This document shows positions 43,044 through 51,950 of a stretch of DNA of 64,000 bases, in pieces. The first letter of the stretch is position 1. Each line of letters opens with the position of its first letter. The translations under genes were made by a program, and so were the position numbers. Source of the DNA: CAVTWD01 sp963738325 (GTDB lineage: Bacteria; Actinomycetota; Acidimicrobiia; Acidimicrobiales; Ilumatobacteraceae). Under the pieces are notes generated by a model. The model had not been told where the DNA came from. It was given only the letters and a program-made list of their open reading frames with translations, and did no database searches. The stretch is taken from the NCBI GenBank assembly GCA_963738325.1, contig CAVTWD010000002.1:124001-188000 (forward strand). The letters run 5' to 3'.

Positions 43044-44332
43044 ACCTCCTCCGCCCAGTCGCGCGTCTCCAAGATCTCCCGCACGCGGGCGAGGAACGCG
43101 GCCGCGTAGGCGCCGTCGTAGGCGCGGTGATCGAAGCTCAGGCTCAGGTTGCCGACGGGGTGCACGGCGATCGTCCAGCCCCCGTCACCCGCCTTGACCG
43201 CCACCGGGCGCATGCGCACGCCATCGCTCGACAGGATGCCCACCTGGGGCTGGTTGATGATCGGCCCGGTCACGACCGTCCCGTAGGCACCGACGTTGGT
43301 GATGGTGAAGGTGCCGCCGGTGAGGTCGTCGGCCGTGAGTCTCTTGGCCTTGGCGCGTGCGGCGAGATCCGCGATCTCGTCGGCGATCGCCCGCAAGCGT
43401 TTCGTGGCCGCGTCCTTGACCACCGGCACGACGAGGGCTTGGAAGTCGACGTCGACCGCGACGCCGAGATGGACCTGGCGGTGCACGATGAGCGAGTCGT
43501 CGCCCACCGACGCGTTGACATGCGGGAAAGTCGGCGATGGCATCGATGGTGGCCCGGGCCACGAAGGGCAGGAACGAGAGCCCGGACCGCCGCCGGACCG
43601 GGTCGATGGCGTGGTAGTCGACCTCGACCACCACCAGCGTGTGGGCCGAAGTGGCGAGCGAGCGGCTCATGTTGCGGGCGGTGTTGCGCCGCGCCCGGGT
43701 GAACTCGATCACGTCGTCATCCGGACCCGGCTCGACCGGCGCTTCGGGGGTCTCGGGCAGCCGTACCACGTGGGGTCTGCGAGAACACGCGGTTGGCGGC
43801 GGCGGCCAGCACGTCGGCCCGGGTGATACGCCCATCGCGACCCGAGCCGACGACCTCACCGGGTTGCAGGCCGTTCTCGTCGAGGAGCCGCCGCACAACG
43901 GGCGAGAGGTACCCGTTGCCGTCACTCCGCGTGATCTGACGCGGCTGAACGGCGTAGGAGGCCGCCGCGCCGCGGCGAGATGGGTTGGGGGCGCGCCGAG
44001 GGGCGCGGTGACGGCGCCCCGGATGGGGGCGGCGACGGAGCCGCGGAGTAGGGCACCGGTGCCGGCTCTGGCGGCGTGCTGTCGAAGCTCTCGTCCGCGG
44101 TGGCGGTCACGACCGCGAGCAGCGTGCCGACCGGCACGGTGTCGCCCTCGTGCACATAGACCTCGCGCAGGAAGCCGGCGAAGGCGGAGGGCACTTCGGT
44201 GTCGACCTTGTCGGTGGAGACCTCGAAGAGCACATCGTCGACCGCGACCGGGTCGCCGACCGACTTCAGCCAGCGGGTGATGGTGCCCTCGGTGACCGTC
44301 TCCCCGAGCTGCGGCATCGTGACCTGCTCCAT
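43040..44332 (-). CDS. Dihydrolipoamide acyltransferase E2, three frameshifts
   Basis: A lipoyl domain comes first (MEQVTMPQLGETVTEGTITR; lipoyl Lys in EVSTDKVDTEVPS). The E3/E1-binding domain is next in another frame (LSPVVRRLLDENGLQPGEVV, RITRADVLAAAANRV). The catalytic domain ends it (VVPVVKDAATKRLRAIADEI; SLSFDHRAYDGAYAAAFLAR has the HxxxDG active site). Frames change near 43925, 43770 and 43535, yet each domain is complete, which favours sequence error. Start ATG at 44332. It is the core of the complex served by the adjacent fused E1. Confidence 0.85.
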
Positions 44333-44368
44333 CGAGGCACAGGTTACGGGAGGAGGGGCGAAGCAGGC

Positions 44369-44396
44369 CGAGGGGGGAAGGAGACTTCCCCCCTCG
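44369..44396. terminator. Hairpin downstream of carD
   Basis: Perfect 12-base arms CGAGGGGGGAAG and CTTCCCCCCTCG around GAGA, 15 bases after the carD stop. The core is the reverse-oriented form of the GGAAGG hairpins at 14.8 and 36.6 kb. Confidence 0.7.
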
Positions 44397-44411
44397 ATCC
44401 GGCGAGGAGGT

Positions 44412-44945
44412 TCAGACCTTCTTGCGAGCGGCGGGGACGGTGGCAGCCGGCTCGCGCAGCACCCCACGAGCCAAGGCGTCGTCGAGGAACTGCTCCGCCG
44501 CCTCCGCGGACACCCCGAGGGCCGGAGCGATCTCCGACACCAGGTTGATGCGGGCCCGCTCGTACATGGTGCGCTCGGCCGCGGACAGAGCCGCGTCCCG
44601 GTTGCGGGCGGCGAGGTTCCGCACCACTTCGGCGACCTGGTAGACGTCGCCCGACTTCAGCTTCTCCTGGTGGTTCTTGAAGCGGCGCGACCAGTTCGAG
44701 GGCACCCGGGGGTCGGGCTTCGAGAGCACCGACACGAGATCATCGAGCTCGTCCGCGTTGACCGGAGGGCGGACGCCGACCTGCTCCGCGGTGTCGACCG
44801 GCACCGAGAGCGTCATCTCGCCGATGACCGACCGCAGCACGAGGTACTCACGCGTCTCGCCGAACGCCGTCTTCTTCTCGAGGCCCTGCACGATGCACGC
44901 CCCGTGCTGGGGGTAGATGACGGTGTCGCCCTTCTTGAACTTCAC
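44412..44945 (-). CDS. carD: CarD-family RNA polymerase-binding transcription factor
   Basis: A 177-residue protein. The Tudor-like polymerase-interaction domain is FKKGDTVIYPQHGACIVQGL, and the C-terminal DNA-binding helices include VPSNWSRRFKNHQEKLKSGD, with the Trp that wedges the upstream edge of the bubble. CarD stabilises open complexes at rRNA and housekeeping promoters and is essential in mycobacteria. It is somewhat longer than mycobacterial CarD (about 162 residues) by a basic tail AARKKV. ATG at 44945. Divergent from the MFS gene. Confidence 0.95.
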   Translation of the reverse strand: MKFKKGDTVIYPQHGACIVQGLEKKTAFGETREYLVLRSVIGEMTLSVPVDTAEQVGVRPPVNADELDDLVSVLSKPDPRVPSNWSRRFKNHQEKLKSGDVYQVAEVVRNLAARNRDAALSAAERTMYERARINLVSEIAPALGVSAEAAEQFLDDALARGVLREPAATVPAARKKV

Positions 44946-45076
44946 GGCGCTCCAGGGTTCTCACACGCGCCACCGCGGCGCACGAAGTGGGGACGACTCA
45001 GGGTAGAGCACCCGGCGGCGCATCACACGGCACGGCGAGTGCGCTGGCCCGCATCGTCCCGCCTACCGTCGCGGGA

Positions 45077-46303
45077 GTGGATCGCCCGGTGACGTCGAGC
45101 TCTGACGCCCGGCGCATCTTCGCGGCCCAGGGCCTGCGCGCCTTCGTGTACGGCTTCGGTACCGTCCTGCTCGGCAGCACCCTCGAGGACCGCCAACTGC
45201 CCGGCTGGCAGGTGGGGCTCGTCCTCGGCTCGGTGCTCGCCGGCATGGCCCTCATGTCGGTGGCCGTCGCCCGCTACAGCGACCGGCTCGGCCGGCGCCG
45301 GTCGTACGCGCTGCTGTACGTCCTGCTCGCCGTGTGCGGCGCCGTGTTCGCTTCCGTCTCGTCGGTCTGGGTCCTTGCCCTGATCGCGCTGAGCGGCGCC
45401 ATGTCGACCGACGTGGTCGAGTCCGGGCCCTTCACCTCGCTCGAGCAATCGATGATCTCCACCGGCCTGCACGGCCGGCGCCAGGTGCGGGGATTCGGCA
45501 CGTACAACGCGGTCGCCGCCGTGGCGGGGTCGGTGGGTGCGCTCGCCGCCGGCCTGCCTCAGCTGGTCAAGGACGAGTGGAGCGACGCGCCGGACCCGGT
45601 GAGATGGTTCTGGCTCTTCGTGCCGGTCGCGCTCATCGGCGCCGTCGTGGCGCTGTCGCTCGGCCCGGAGGTCGAGGCTCCTCCGGCGGCGGATCCGCGG
45701 CGCCCGGCCAAGCTCGGGGAGTCCCGGTCGACGGTCACGAAGCTGGCGGGGCTGTTCTCCGTCGACTCCTTCGGCGGAGGCTTGGTGATCTCGGCCTTCA
45801 TCGCCTTCTGGCTCACCCAGCGCTTCCACGTCACTCCGGCCCAGATCGGAGTCCTGTTCTTCGCCATCGGCCTGCTGCAGACGGTCTCGTTCCTCGTCGC
45901 GCCTCGCTTGGCCGAGCGCTTCGGCCTGCTTCAGACCATGGTCTTCACCCACCTCCCGTCGAACGTGCTGCTCGCCTCGGTGGCCTTCGCGCCGACCTTC
46001 GGTGTGGCCGTGGTGCTCCTGCTCGCCCGCACCGCCTTGTCGCAGATGGACGTACCCACCCGGCAGGCCTACGTGATGGCGCTCGTGGCGCCGACCGAGC
46101 GCACGCCGGCGGCCGCCTACACGAACACGGCTCGTTACCTCACCCGGCCCCTCGGGCCCCCGGTGGCCGGGGCCCTCGTGCCGCTCGCCATCGGCCTCCC
46201 CTTCGTGGTGGCCGGCACGGTGAAGTCCGTCTACGACGTGACCCTGTGGCGCTGGTTCTCGACCGTGACCCTGCCCGAGGCGCCCCGTACGCTGCAGTCG
46301 TGA
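45077..46303 (+). CDS. MFS transporter
   Basis: A 408-residue major-facilitator protein with about twelve helices. The A-motif-like loop is VAVARYSDRLGRRRSYALLY; the second half opens LFSVDSFGGGLVISAFIAFW and has LFFAIGLLQTVSFLVAPRLA. GTG at 45077 follows GGGAG. Its stop overlaps the start of the homodimeric E1 gene, so both are translated from one message. Substrate unknown; drug- or metabolite-efflux types share this pattern. Confidence 0.9.
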   Translation: MDRPVTSSSDARRIFAAQGLRAFVYGFGTVLLGSTLEDRQLPGWQVGLVLGSVLAGMALMSVAVARYSDRLGRRRSYALLYVLLAVCGAVFASVSSVWVLALIALSGAMSTDVVESGPFTSLEQSMISTGLHGRRQVRGFGTYNAVAAVAGSVGALAAGLPQLVKDEWSDAPDPVRWFWLFVPVALIGAVVALSLGPEVEAPPAADPRRPAKLGESRSTVTKLAGLFSVDSFGGGLVISAFIAFWLTQRFHVTPAQIGVLFFAIGLLQTVSFLVAPRLAERFGLLQTMVFTHLPSNVLLASVAFAPTFGVAVVLLLARTALSQMDVPTRQAYVMALVAPTERTPAAAYTNTARYLTRPLGPPVAGALVPLAIGLPFVVAGTVKSVYDVTLWRWFSTVTLPEAPRTLQS

Positions 46304-48633
46304 GCGACGTGTCCGCGCTTCGGGCGCCCCTCGCCCGTCGCCCGGATGTGGCCACGCTCGAGAACATCCAGCAACGGGTGCTGTGGCTGGCCGTGCGGAT
46401 GGTCGACCACGCCAACCACGACCGGCCGGGCGGCGAGGTCAAGGTGGGTGGTCACCAGGCGAGCTCGGCGTCGATCGTGGGGATCATGACCGCCTTGTGG
46501 TTCGGGCACCTGAACGGCGACGACAAAGTGGCGGTCAAGCCGCACGCCTCCCCTGTGTACCACGCCATCAAGTACCTGACGGGCGAGCTCGACCGGTCGT
46601 GGCTCACGCGCCTGCGCGAGCTCGGCGGGCTACAGGCCTACCCGAGCCGCACGAAGGATCCCGACGTCTTCGACTTCTCCACCGGCTCGGTCGGCCTCGG
46701 CGCGGTGGCCCCGCTGTTCGCCGCCGCCACCCGCCGGTACGTCGACGCGCATTTCGGACCGCGGCCGGCGGCCCGCTTCATCGCCCTCGTCGGCGACGCC
46801 GAGCTCGACGAGGGCAACGTATGGGAGGCCATCGCCGACCCGGCGTTGCAGGGGCTCGGCAACGTCACCTGGATCGTCGATCTGAATCGCCAGAGCCTCG
46901 ACCGGGTGATCCCCGGCATGAAGGCCCGCCGCATCATGAAGTTCTTCGCCGAGTCCGGTTGGCACGTCGTGGAGGCGAAGTACGGCCATCGCCTCCAGGA
47001 CGCCTTTGCCCGGCCGGGTGGCGAGGCGCTGCGGCGCCACATCGACGAGATGTCGAACGAGGAGTACCAGAGCCTGTTCGCGTTCCGGGGCGAGGAGCTC
47101 CGTCAACGGTTCCTGGCCCACGCCGACCCGGCCGTGAAGGCCCTCCTGGCGGACGTGGCCGACGACGAGCTCGCGCCGCTTGTCCAGAACCTCGGTGGCC
47201 ACGACCTCGGCCTCCTCATCGACTGCTACCGAGCGTGTGACGCGGTGACCGAGCGGCCGAGCATCGTGTTCGCGTACACCGTCAAGGGATGGGGCCTGCC
47301 CATCGCCGGCGACCCCCTCAACCACGCGTCGCTCTTGTCCACGGTGCAGATCGCCGAGCTACGAGCGGCGGCCGGGCTCGCCCCGGAGACCGAATGGGAC
47401 CGCTTCGCGCCGGAGTCGCCTGAGGGCCGGCTCTGCGCCACCGTGGGCGCGGCGGTGAACAACATCCCGCTCACGCCCCGCCCGCCCGTGCCCGTGCCGT
47501 TCGAGGTGGGTACCGCCGCCACCAGAGCGGTGTCGACGCAGGAGACGTTCGGCCGGCTGCTGACCGGCCTGGCCAACCATCCGGAGGTGGCCGCCCGCAT
47601 CGTCACGACCTCTCCCGACGTCTCCGTGTCGACGAACCTCGGCGGCTGGATCAACAAGATGGGCGTGTTCTCGCCGGCCGACGAACCCGACTACCTGGGC
47701 GAGGGTCGTCTGCTGCGCTGGCGGCAGGGGCCGCGCGGCCAGCACATCGAGCTCGGGATCGCGGAGAACAACCTCTTCCTCATGCTCGGTCAGCTCGGGC
47801 TCGGCCACGAGCTGCACGGCGAGGTGCTGCTGCCGGTCGGCACGGTGTACGACCCCTTCGTCTGCCGCGGGCTCGACGCCTTCATCTACGGCAGCTACAA
47901 CGCGGGGCGCTTCATCGTCGTCGGCACGCCCGCGGGCATCTCGCTGGCGCCAGAAGGCGGCGCGCACCAGAGCACGATCACCGCGTCCATCGGCGTCGAA
48001 CTGCCCGGGGTCAGCTTTGCCGAGCCGGCCTACGCCACCGCCCTCGACTGGCTGCTGTGCGACGGCCTGCGCCGGCTGGTCGAACCCGACGGTGACTGCT
48101 TGTACCTGCGGCTGTCCATCCGCCCGATCGACCAGCGGCCGTTCGAGGCGGCCCGCGACCGGCTTGGTGCCGACGAGCTCAGGGCCGGTGTGCTCGCCGG
48201 CGCCTACCTGTTGCTCGACCCGGGCCCCTCGCGGGACCTCACCCTGGCCGCGTCGGGCGCCGTGCTCCCCGAGGTGCTCGAGGCGGCTCGCTTGCTGGCG
48301 GTCGAAGGGCTGGCGGCGGCGGTCGTTGACGTGACGTCGCTCGACCGCCTCTACCGATCGTGGCGCCACGGCCTCAGGGACGCGGCCCGATCTGGCCTCG
48401 CCAGCCGCGCCCCCCGTGACCTCACCGCGTTGCTCGAGAGGTCGGGGCCGATCGTGACGGTGCACGACGCGGCGAGCCACGCCATGGCGTGGCTCGGCTC
48501 GGTCTTCGGCAACCGCACCGTGCCCGTCGGCGTCGACGGCTTCGGACAGTCGGGCTCGCTGGCCGACCTCTACGGCGCCTTCGACCTCCTGCCCGAGCAG
48601 ATCGTCAACGCCGCGCTCGTGGCCCTCGCCTGA
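46300..48633 (+). CDS. Homodimeric-type 2-oxoacid (pyruvate) dehydrogenase E1
   Basis: A 777-residue transketolase-type enzyme of the AceE family. VKVGGHQASSASIVGIMTAL and RFIALVGDAELDEGNVWEAI to VTWIVDLNRQSLDRV form the ThDP site (GDG-type motif with N). GQHIELGIAENNLFLMLGQL and GGAHQSTITASIGVELPGVS lie in the pyrimidine and C-terminal domains. It is about 100 residues shorter than E. coli AceE. The start overlaps the MFS stop by four bases. Together with the fused E1 at 41-43 kb, two unrelated E1 types lie within 8 kb. Confidence 0.88.
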   Translation: MSDVSALRAPLARRPDVATLENIQQRVLWLAVRMVDHANHDRPGGEVKVGGHQASSASIVGIMTALWFGHLNGDDKVAVKPHASPVYHAIKYLTGELDRSWLTRLRELGGLQAYPSRTKDPDVFDFSTGSVGLGAVAPLFAAATRRYVDAHFGPRPAARFIALVGDAELDEGNVWEAIADPALQGLGNVTWIVDLNRQSLDRVIPGMKARRIMKFFAESGWHVVEAKYGHRLQDAFARPGGEALRRHIDEMSNEEYQSLFAFRGEELRQRFLAHADPAVKALLADVADDELAPLVQNLGGHDLGLLIDCYRACDAVTERPSIVFAYTVKGWGLPIAGDPLNHASLLSTVQIAELRAAAGLAPETEWDRFAPESPEGRLCATVGAAVNNIPLTPRPPVPVPFEVGTAATRAVSTQETFGRLLTGLANHPEVAARIVTTSPDVSVSTNLGGWINKMGVFSPADEPDYLGEGRLLRWRQGPRGQHIELGIAENNLFLMLGQLGLGHELHGEVLLPVGTVYDPFVCRGLDAFIYGSYNAGRFIVVGTPAGISLAPEGGAHQSTITASIGVELPGVSFAEPAYATALDWLLCDGLRRLVEPDGDCLYLRLSIRPIDQRPFEAARDRLGADELRAGVLAGAYLLLDPGPSRDLTLAASGAVLPEVLEAARLLAVEGLAAAVVDVTSLDRLYRSWRHGLRDAARSGLASRAPRDLTALLERSGPIVTVHDAASHAMAWLGSVFGNRTVPVGVDGFGQSGSLADLYGAFDLLPEQIVNAALVALA

Positions 48634-49405
48634 CTAGTGCCGTGGTGGCGGGGCTGCGGCCACCGCCCTGGCCGCTGCCACCACCCTGGCCGCCACCGCC
48701 CTGGCCCGTGCCGGGCCTCCCGCCGACGCGACCGACGGGCAAGTTGCCGACGGTGATGGTGGCGGCCGAGACCGTGCCCTCCGAGCCGGTGGAGCCCTGC
48801 ACCAGGATGTTGTCACCCGGCTTCACGCCGCTGACGGTGATCGGCTGCGAGCGGGTGACCTGAGCCGAGCTCGCGTCGACCTTCACGGTGGTGCCCTGAG
48901 CGGTCTGCACGGTGATCGTGTTCCCGCTGACGGCCACGACCTTCCCGATGGCTCCGCCGCCGAACCGACCGAAGCCGCCCCCGGCGCCCGCCGTCCCGGT
49001 CCCGGCCTGGCCGTTGCCGACCTGGCCCCGCCCGAACGTGTTGCTGCTGGCCGCGGCGCTCGAGCCCCAGTGGGTGTTGGCGAAGGCGCCGGCGGCGAAG
49101 GCGGCCGCGACGAGGACGACCACGGCGAGCGCCACCGTGAGCTTCGAGCGATGCCGACGGGGGCGGGGAGGGATGTCGTCGAGCCCGCCCTCGAGCCCGA
49201 GCGGATCAGGAGGGTCGTCGCGCGGCGGCTCGCCCACGGTCGCGGCCGCTTGGCCCCCTCTCGTCGGCTCGCCCGCGCTTGGCGCGGTCGGCTCTTGCGA
49301 CCTCGGCCCGCTCGCCGAGGTCGGCCTCATCCAGATGTCGTCGGCGGTCGCCGCGATCAGCGGCTCCGGGTCGGGGTTGGTTCCCAGCTGAGGGGTGTCG
49401 GGCAC
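48605..49405 (-). CDS. Membrane-anchored DUF5666-like protein
   Basis: A 266-residue protein: cytosolic Pro/Asp-rich N-terminus, one helix KLTVALAVVVLVAAAFAAGA, a Gly-rich linker, and a beta domain IGKVVAVSGNTITVQTAQGT followed by VSGVKPGDNILVQGSTGSEG, as in DUF5666 (OB-like) domains. The C-terminal tail is Gly/Gln-rich. Its last 29 bases overlap the end of the convergent E1 gene. Lies in front of a collapsed efflux operon on the same strand. Confidence 0.78.
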   Translation of the reverse strand: MPDTPQLGTNPDPEPLIAATADDIWMRPTSASGPRSQEPTAPSAGEPTRGGQAAATVGEPPRDDPPDPLGLEGGLDDIPPRPRRHRSKLTVALAVVVLVAAAFAAGAFANTHWGSSAAASSNTFGRGQVGNGQAGTGTAGAGGGFGRFGGGAIGKVVAVSGNTITVQTAQGTTVKVDASSAQVTRSQPITVSGVKPGDNILVQGSTGSEGTVSAATITVGNLPVGRVGGRPGTGQGGGGQGGGSGQGGGRSPATTALVRRGPRARR

Positions 49406-49421
49406 GGCGGGAGCTCCTTTG

Positions 49422-50075
49422 TCACTCGTAGCGCAGGGCGTCGATCGGCTCGAGCGACGCGGCGCGATTGGCGGGGTAGATGCCGAAGAACATGCCGGTG
49501 GCGATGGCCACGCCCAGCGCCAGGACGACGGAATAGGGCGCGACCACCGGTTGCACCCCCACGATCTGGAACCGGCTGCCGATCAGCCCGGCCACCACGC
49601 CGAGCAGACCACCGAGGGCCGACAGCAGCACCGCCTCGAGGACGAACTGGCGCAGGATGTCACCCTTGCGGGCGCCCACCGCCTTACGGATCCCGATCTC
49701 GCGCGTCCCCTCGGTGACGGTCACGAGCATGATGTTCATGATCCCGATGCCGCCGACGACGAGGGAGATGGCGGCGACCGCCCCGAGCAGCACGGTGAGG
49801 ACGTGGCTCGTCTCGGTGGACGTCTGCAAGAGGCTCGCCGGGTTCAGCACCTGGAAGGGCAGGGTGCCCGTGGTGGTCGGATGGCGGGTGGTGAGGATCT
49901 CGGTGACCTCGGCCTGCGCCGCGGTCATGTCGCTGCGACTCGTCGCCTGCACGGTGATGCCGGTGATGTAGGGCCGGCCGGTGAGGATGTCCTGCACCGT
50001 GGAGATCGGGGCGAAGGCCACGTCGTCACGGTTGAGGCCGCCCGTGCTTCCCTTCGAGGCGAGCGCGCGCTCACG
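49422..50075 (-). pseudogene. C-terminal part of a MacB-type ABC permease
   Basis: The reading from LASKGSTGGLNRDDVAFAPI onward, then SLVVGGIGIMNIMLVTVTEG, REIGIRKAVGARKGDILRQF and FFGIYPANRAASLEPIDALR, is the last third of a MacB/FtsX-type permease. It normally follows an N-terminal helix and a large periplasmic domain, and here these are missing. The upstream sequence (50075-50407) is the beginning of another gene. Nothing suggests function as it stands. Confidence 0.75.
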
Positions 50076-50407
50076 ACCTTGGCGTCGGCATCCGGAAGGA
50101 TCGAGGCGGGCGAGGAGCTGGCCCCCTTGACCGCCTGCCCGGCAGCAACGTCGATCTCGCTGACCGTCCCCGACTGACCGAAGGAGACGTCGAGGGTGGT
50201 GGCCGGGTCGCTCGTGCCGCTGGCCGAGACGCTGGCGGTCACCTTGCCCTCGGCGACGGTGACGGTGCGCTGGGCGTTGGCCGAGGCCGAACCCCCACGG
50301 TGGAAGACGGCGATGGCAGCGATGACGGCCGCCACGAGGGCAAGGACGAGCACCCCGTTGAGCGCGAGCGCGCGCCAGCTCGCTGAACGTCGCACGCCAC
50401 CAAGCAC
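50075..50407 (-). pseudogene. N-terminal part of an efflux membrane-fusion protein
   Basis: One helix (ALNGVLVLALVAAVIAAIAV) then VTASVSASGTSDPATTLDVS and FGQSGTVSEIDVAAGQAVKG, the first hairpin of an HlyD/MacA-type fusion protein with the biotinyl-lipoyl-like half motif. After DADAKVV it passes directly into MacB permease sequence. The rest of the fusion protein, the ABC ATPase and the permease N-terminus, normally at least 2.5 kb, are deleted. Confidence 0.7.
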
Positions 50408-50500
50408 GCCACGATGTTGTTAGGGGTTTGGTAGGAATGGGAGCCGCCCCCTTGACCGGCTTTCAGGTCCGCTTCAGGTGCCGGATAGGCGTAGCGTGAG

Positions 50501-51946
50501 GTGGTGGCGCGGCCGTCGGGCGCACACGTCGCCGGCAATCTGGACTGGCTGGATGTCGAGTTCCAGAGCGAGGACGTCCCCGCGGTGCCCCCACCGCCGC
50601 GCCGGGGCCGAGCACTGCTCCTCGCCGCCGCCGCGGCGGTGGTCGGCGCAGCTGCTCTGGTCGGCGTCACGACCGAGCGCCGCTCCCCATCCCCTGTCGT
50701 CGGGCCGGCGCCGTCGACGTCGCTGGAGCCGGCCCCTCTCGGCCCGCCCACCTTCGACGGGCACCTCGCCGCGCTCCTCGGCGACTCGCTGCGGGTCGGT
50801 CGCCTCGGCGACCCTGCGGGGAGCCAGCTCGTCGGCACCGTTCACCCCGCGCCTGGGTCCTCCCAGCTGGGGGTGCTCGGGCGCTGGGTGGTCGTGCTCG
50901 GCTCCTCCGGGACCCCGGCCCGTTCCGGGGCGTGGCTCCTCGATGCGACCGGCATCGAGGCCGATCGCTATCTCGGCCCGGCCGAGTTCGCCGCGCCCGT
51001 GGGTGACGGGTTCGGCGTGTGGATCGTCCATGCGGGAGAGGCGGTCGAGAAGGCTCCCGACGGCACCGTCCTCGCCGGTCCCGCGCCCGTCGACGGCACG
51101 CCGGTGGCCGCCGCCGCCGCAGGGCTGCTCCTCCAGCACGGAGACCAGGTGCGCTCATGGTTCCCGAGCAAGCCGCCCGCCGAGGTCTTCCTCGGGTTCG
51201 GCAAAGCCCACGACGCGGCCCGCACCATCGCGGTGTGGACGGACGCCGCCGGGCGGCTCACCGTCTCCGACCCCAATACCGGTGCCATCCGCGCCCTACC
51301 CGCCGTCCCTGTGAGCCCGGAGAGCATCGTCCGGGTGTCGCCCGAAGGCGACCGCATCGCCATCCTGAGCAATGGCCGGGTCAGGCTGGTGGGCGTGCTG
51401 CGGCGCTACCTGATCACCCTTCCCATGGCCGACGCGACCAGCATCACCTGGGCCGACGACGACCTCGTGCTCGCCGGGCACCACAACGGCTCGGTCTCCG
51501 TCGTCGACGCTGAGTCAGGGACGAGCTCCCTCGCCGGCCGCCTCCCCGCCACGCCTTCGTCGCTCGCACCGATCGACCCGCTCGAATGGGAGCGCCCGGT
51601 GGTGGCCGACCAGGGCGCGTGGCAGGTGCGTGCCGTGCTGACGGCACCGCGCAACGGCCCGATGGCGGTGACGTTCCTGTCGATGACCGACGACCGGACC
51701 GTTCCCGTGGGCGACGGTCGGCCCATCGCCGCCGCCCGGCTGGACGACGGCACCGTAGCCGGCGTGGTCAACGACGCCTCCATCGCCTCCCTCCGCGTCG
51801 TCGGGATGACGAGACCGCCGCCGCTCACGGCCCCAGGGCGGCCCTTCGCCGTGCGGGTGTTCGCCCTACGCGCCAGCGGCCCCGACCCCGTCACAGTCGA
51901 AGGGCTCGACGCGAGCGGCGACGTGCGCAGCTCGGTGCGGCTCTGA
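50501..51946 (+). CDS. Membrane-anchored beta-propeller-like hypothetical protein
   Basis: A 481-residue protein. Cytosolic start LDWLDVEFQSEDVPAVPPPP, one helix ALLLAAAAAVVGAAALVGVT, then a long beta-rich exported domain with repeated WD-like elements such as GRWVVVLGSSGTPARSGAWL, VRVSPEGDRIAILSNGRVRL and ADDDLVLAGHHNGSVSVVDA. No catalytic motif seen. GTG 50501 start; faces the fusion-protein remnant across 93 bases. Confidence 0.65.
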   Translation: MVARPSGAHVAGNLDWLDVEFQSEDVPAVPPPPRRGRALLLAAAAAVVGAAALVGVTTERRSPSPVVGPAPSTSLEPAPLGPPTFDGHLAALLGDSLRVGRLGDPAGSQLVGTVHPAPGSSQLGVLGRWVVVLGSSGTPARSGAWLLDATGIEADRYLGPAEFAAPVGDGFGVWIVHAGEAVEKAPDGTVLAGPAPVDGTPVAAAAAGLLLQHGDQVRSWFPSKPPAEVFLGFGKAHDAARTIAVWTDAAGRLTVSDPNTGAIRALPAVPVSPESIVRVSPEGDRIAILSNGRVRLVGVLRRYLITLPMADATSITWADDDLVLAGHHNGSVSVVDAESGTSSLAGRLPATPSSLAPIDPLEWERPVVADQGAWQVRAVLTAPRNGPMAVTFLSMTDDRTVPVGDGRPIAAARLDDGTVAGVVNDASIASLRVVGMTRPPPLTAPGRPFAVRVFALRASGPDPVTVEGLDASGDVRSSVRL

Positions 51947-51950
51947 CCGG

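Noticed and set aside
45334..46299. Extra N-terminal 322 codons in frame with the homodimeric E1
   Set aside because: They overlap the MFS transporter in another frame and have no similarity; the GTG at 46300 with 4-base overlap is the natural start.
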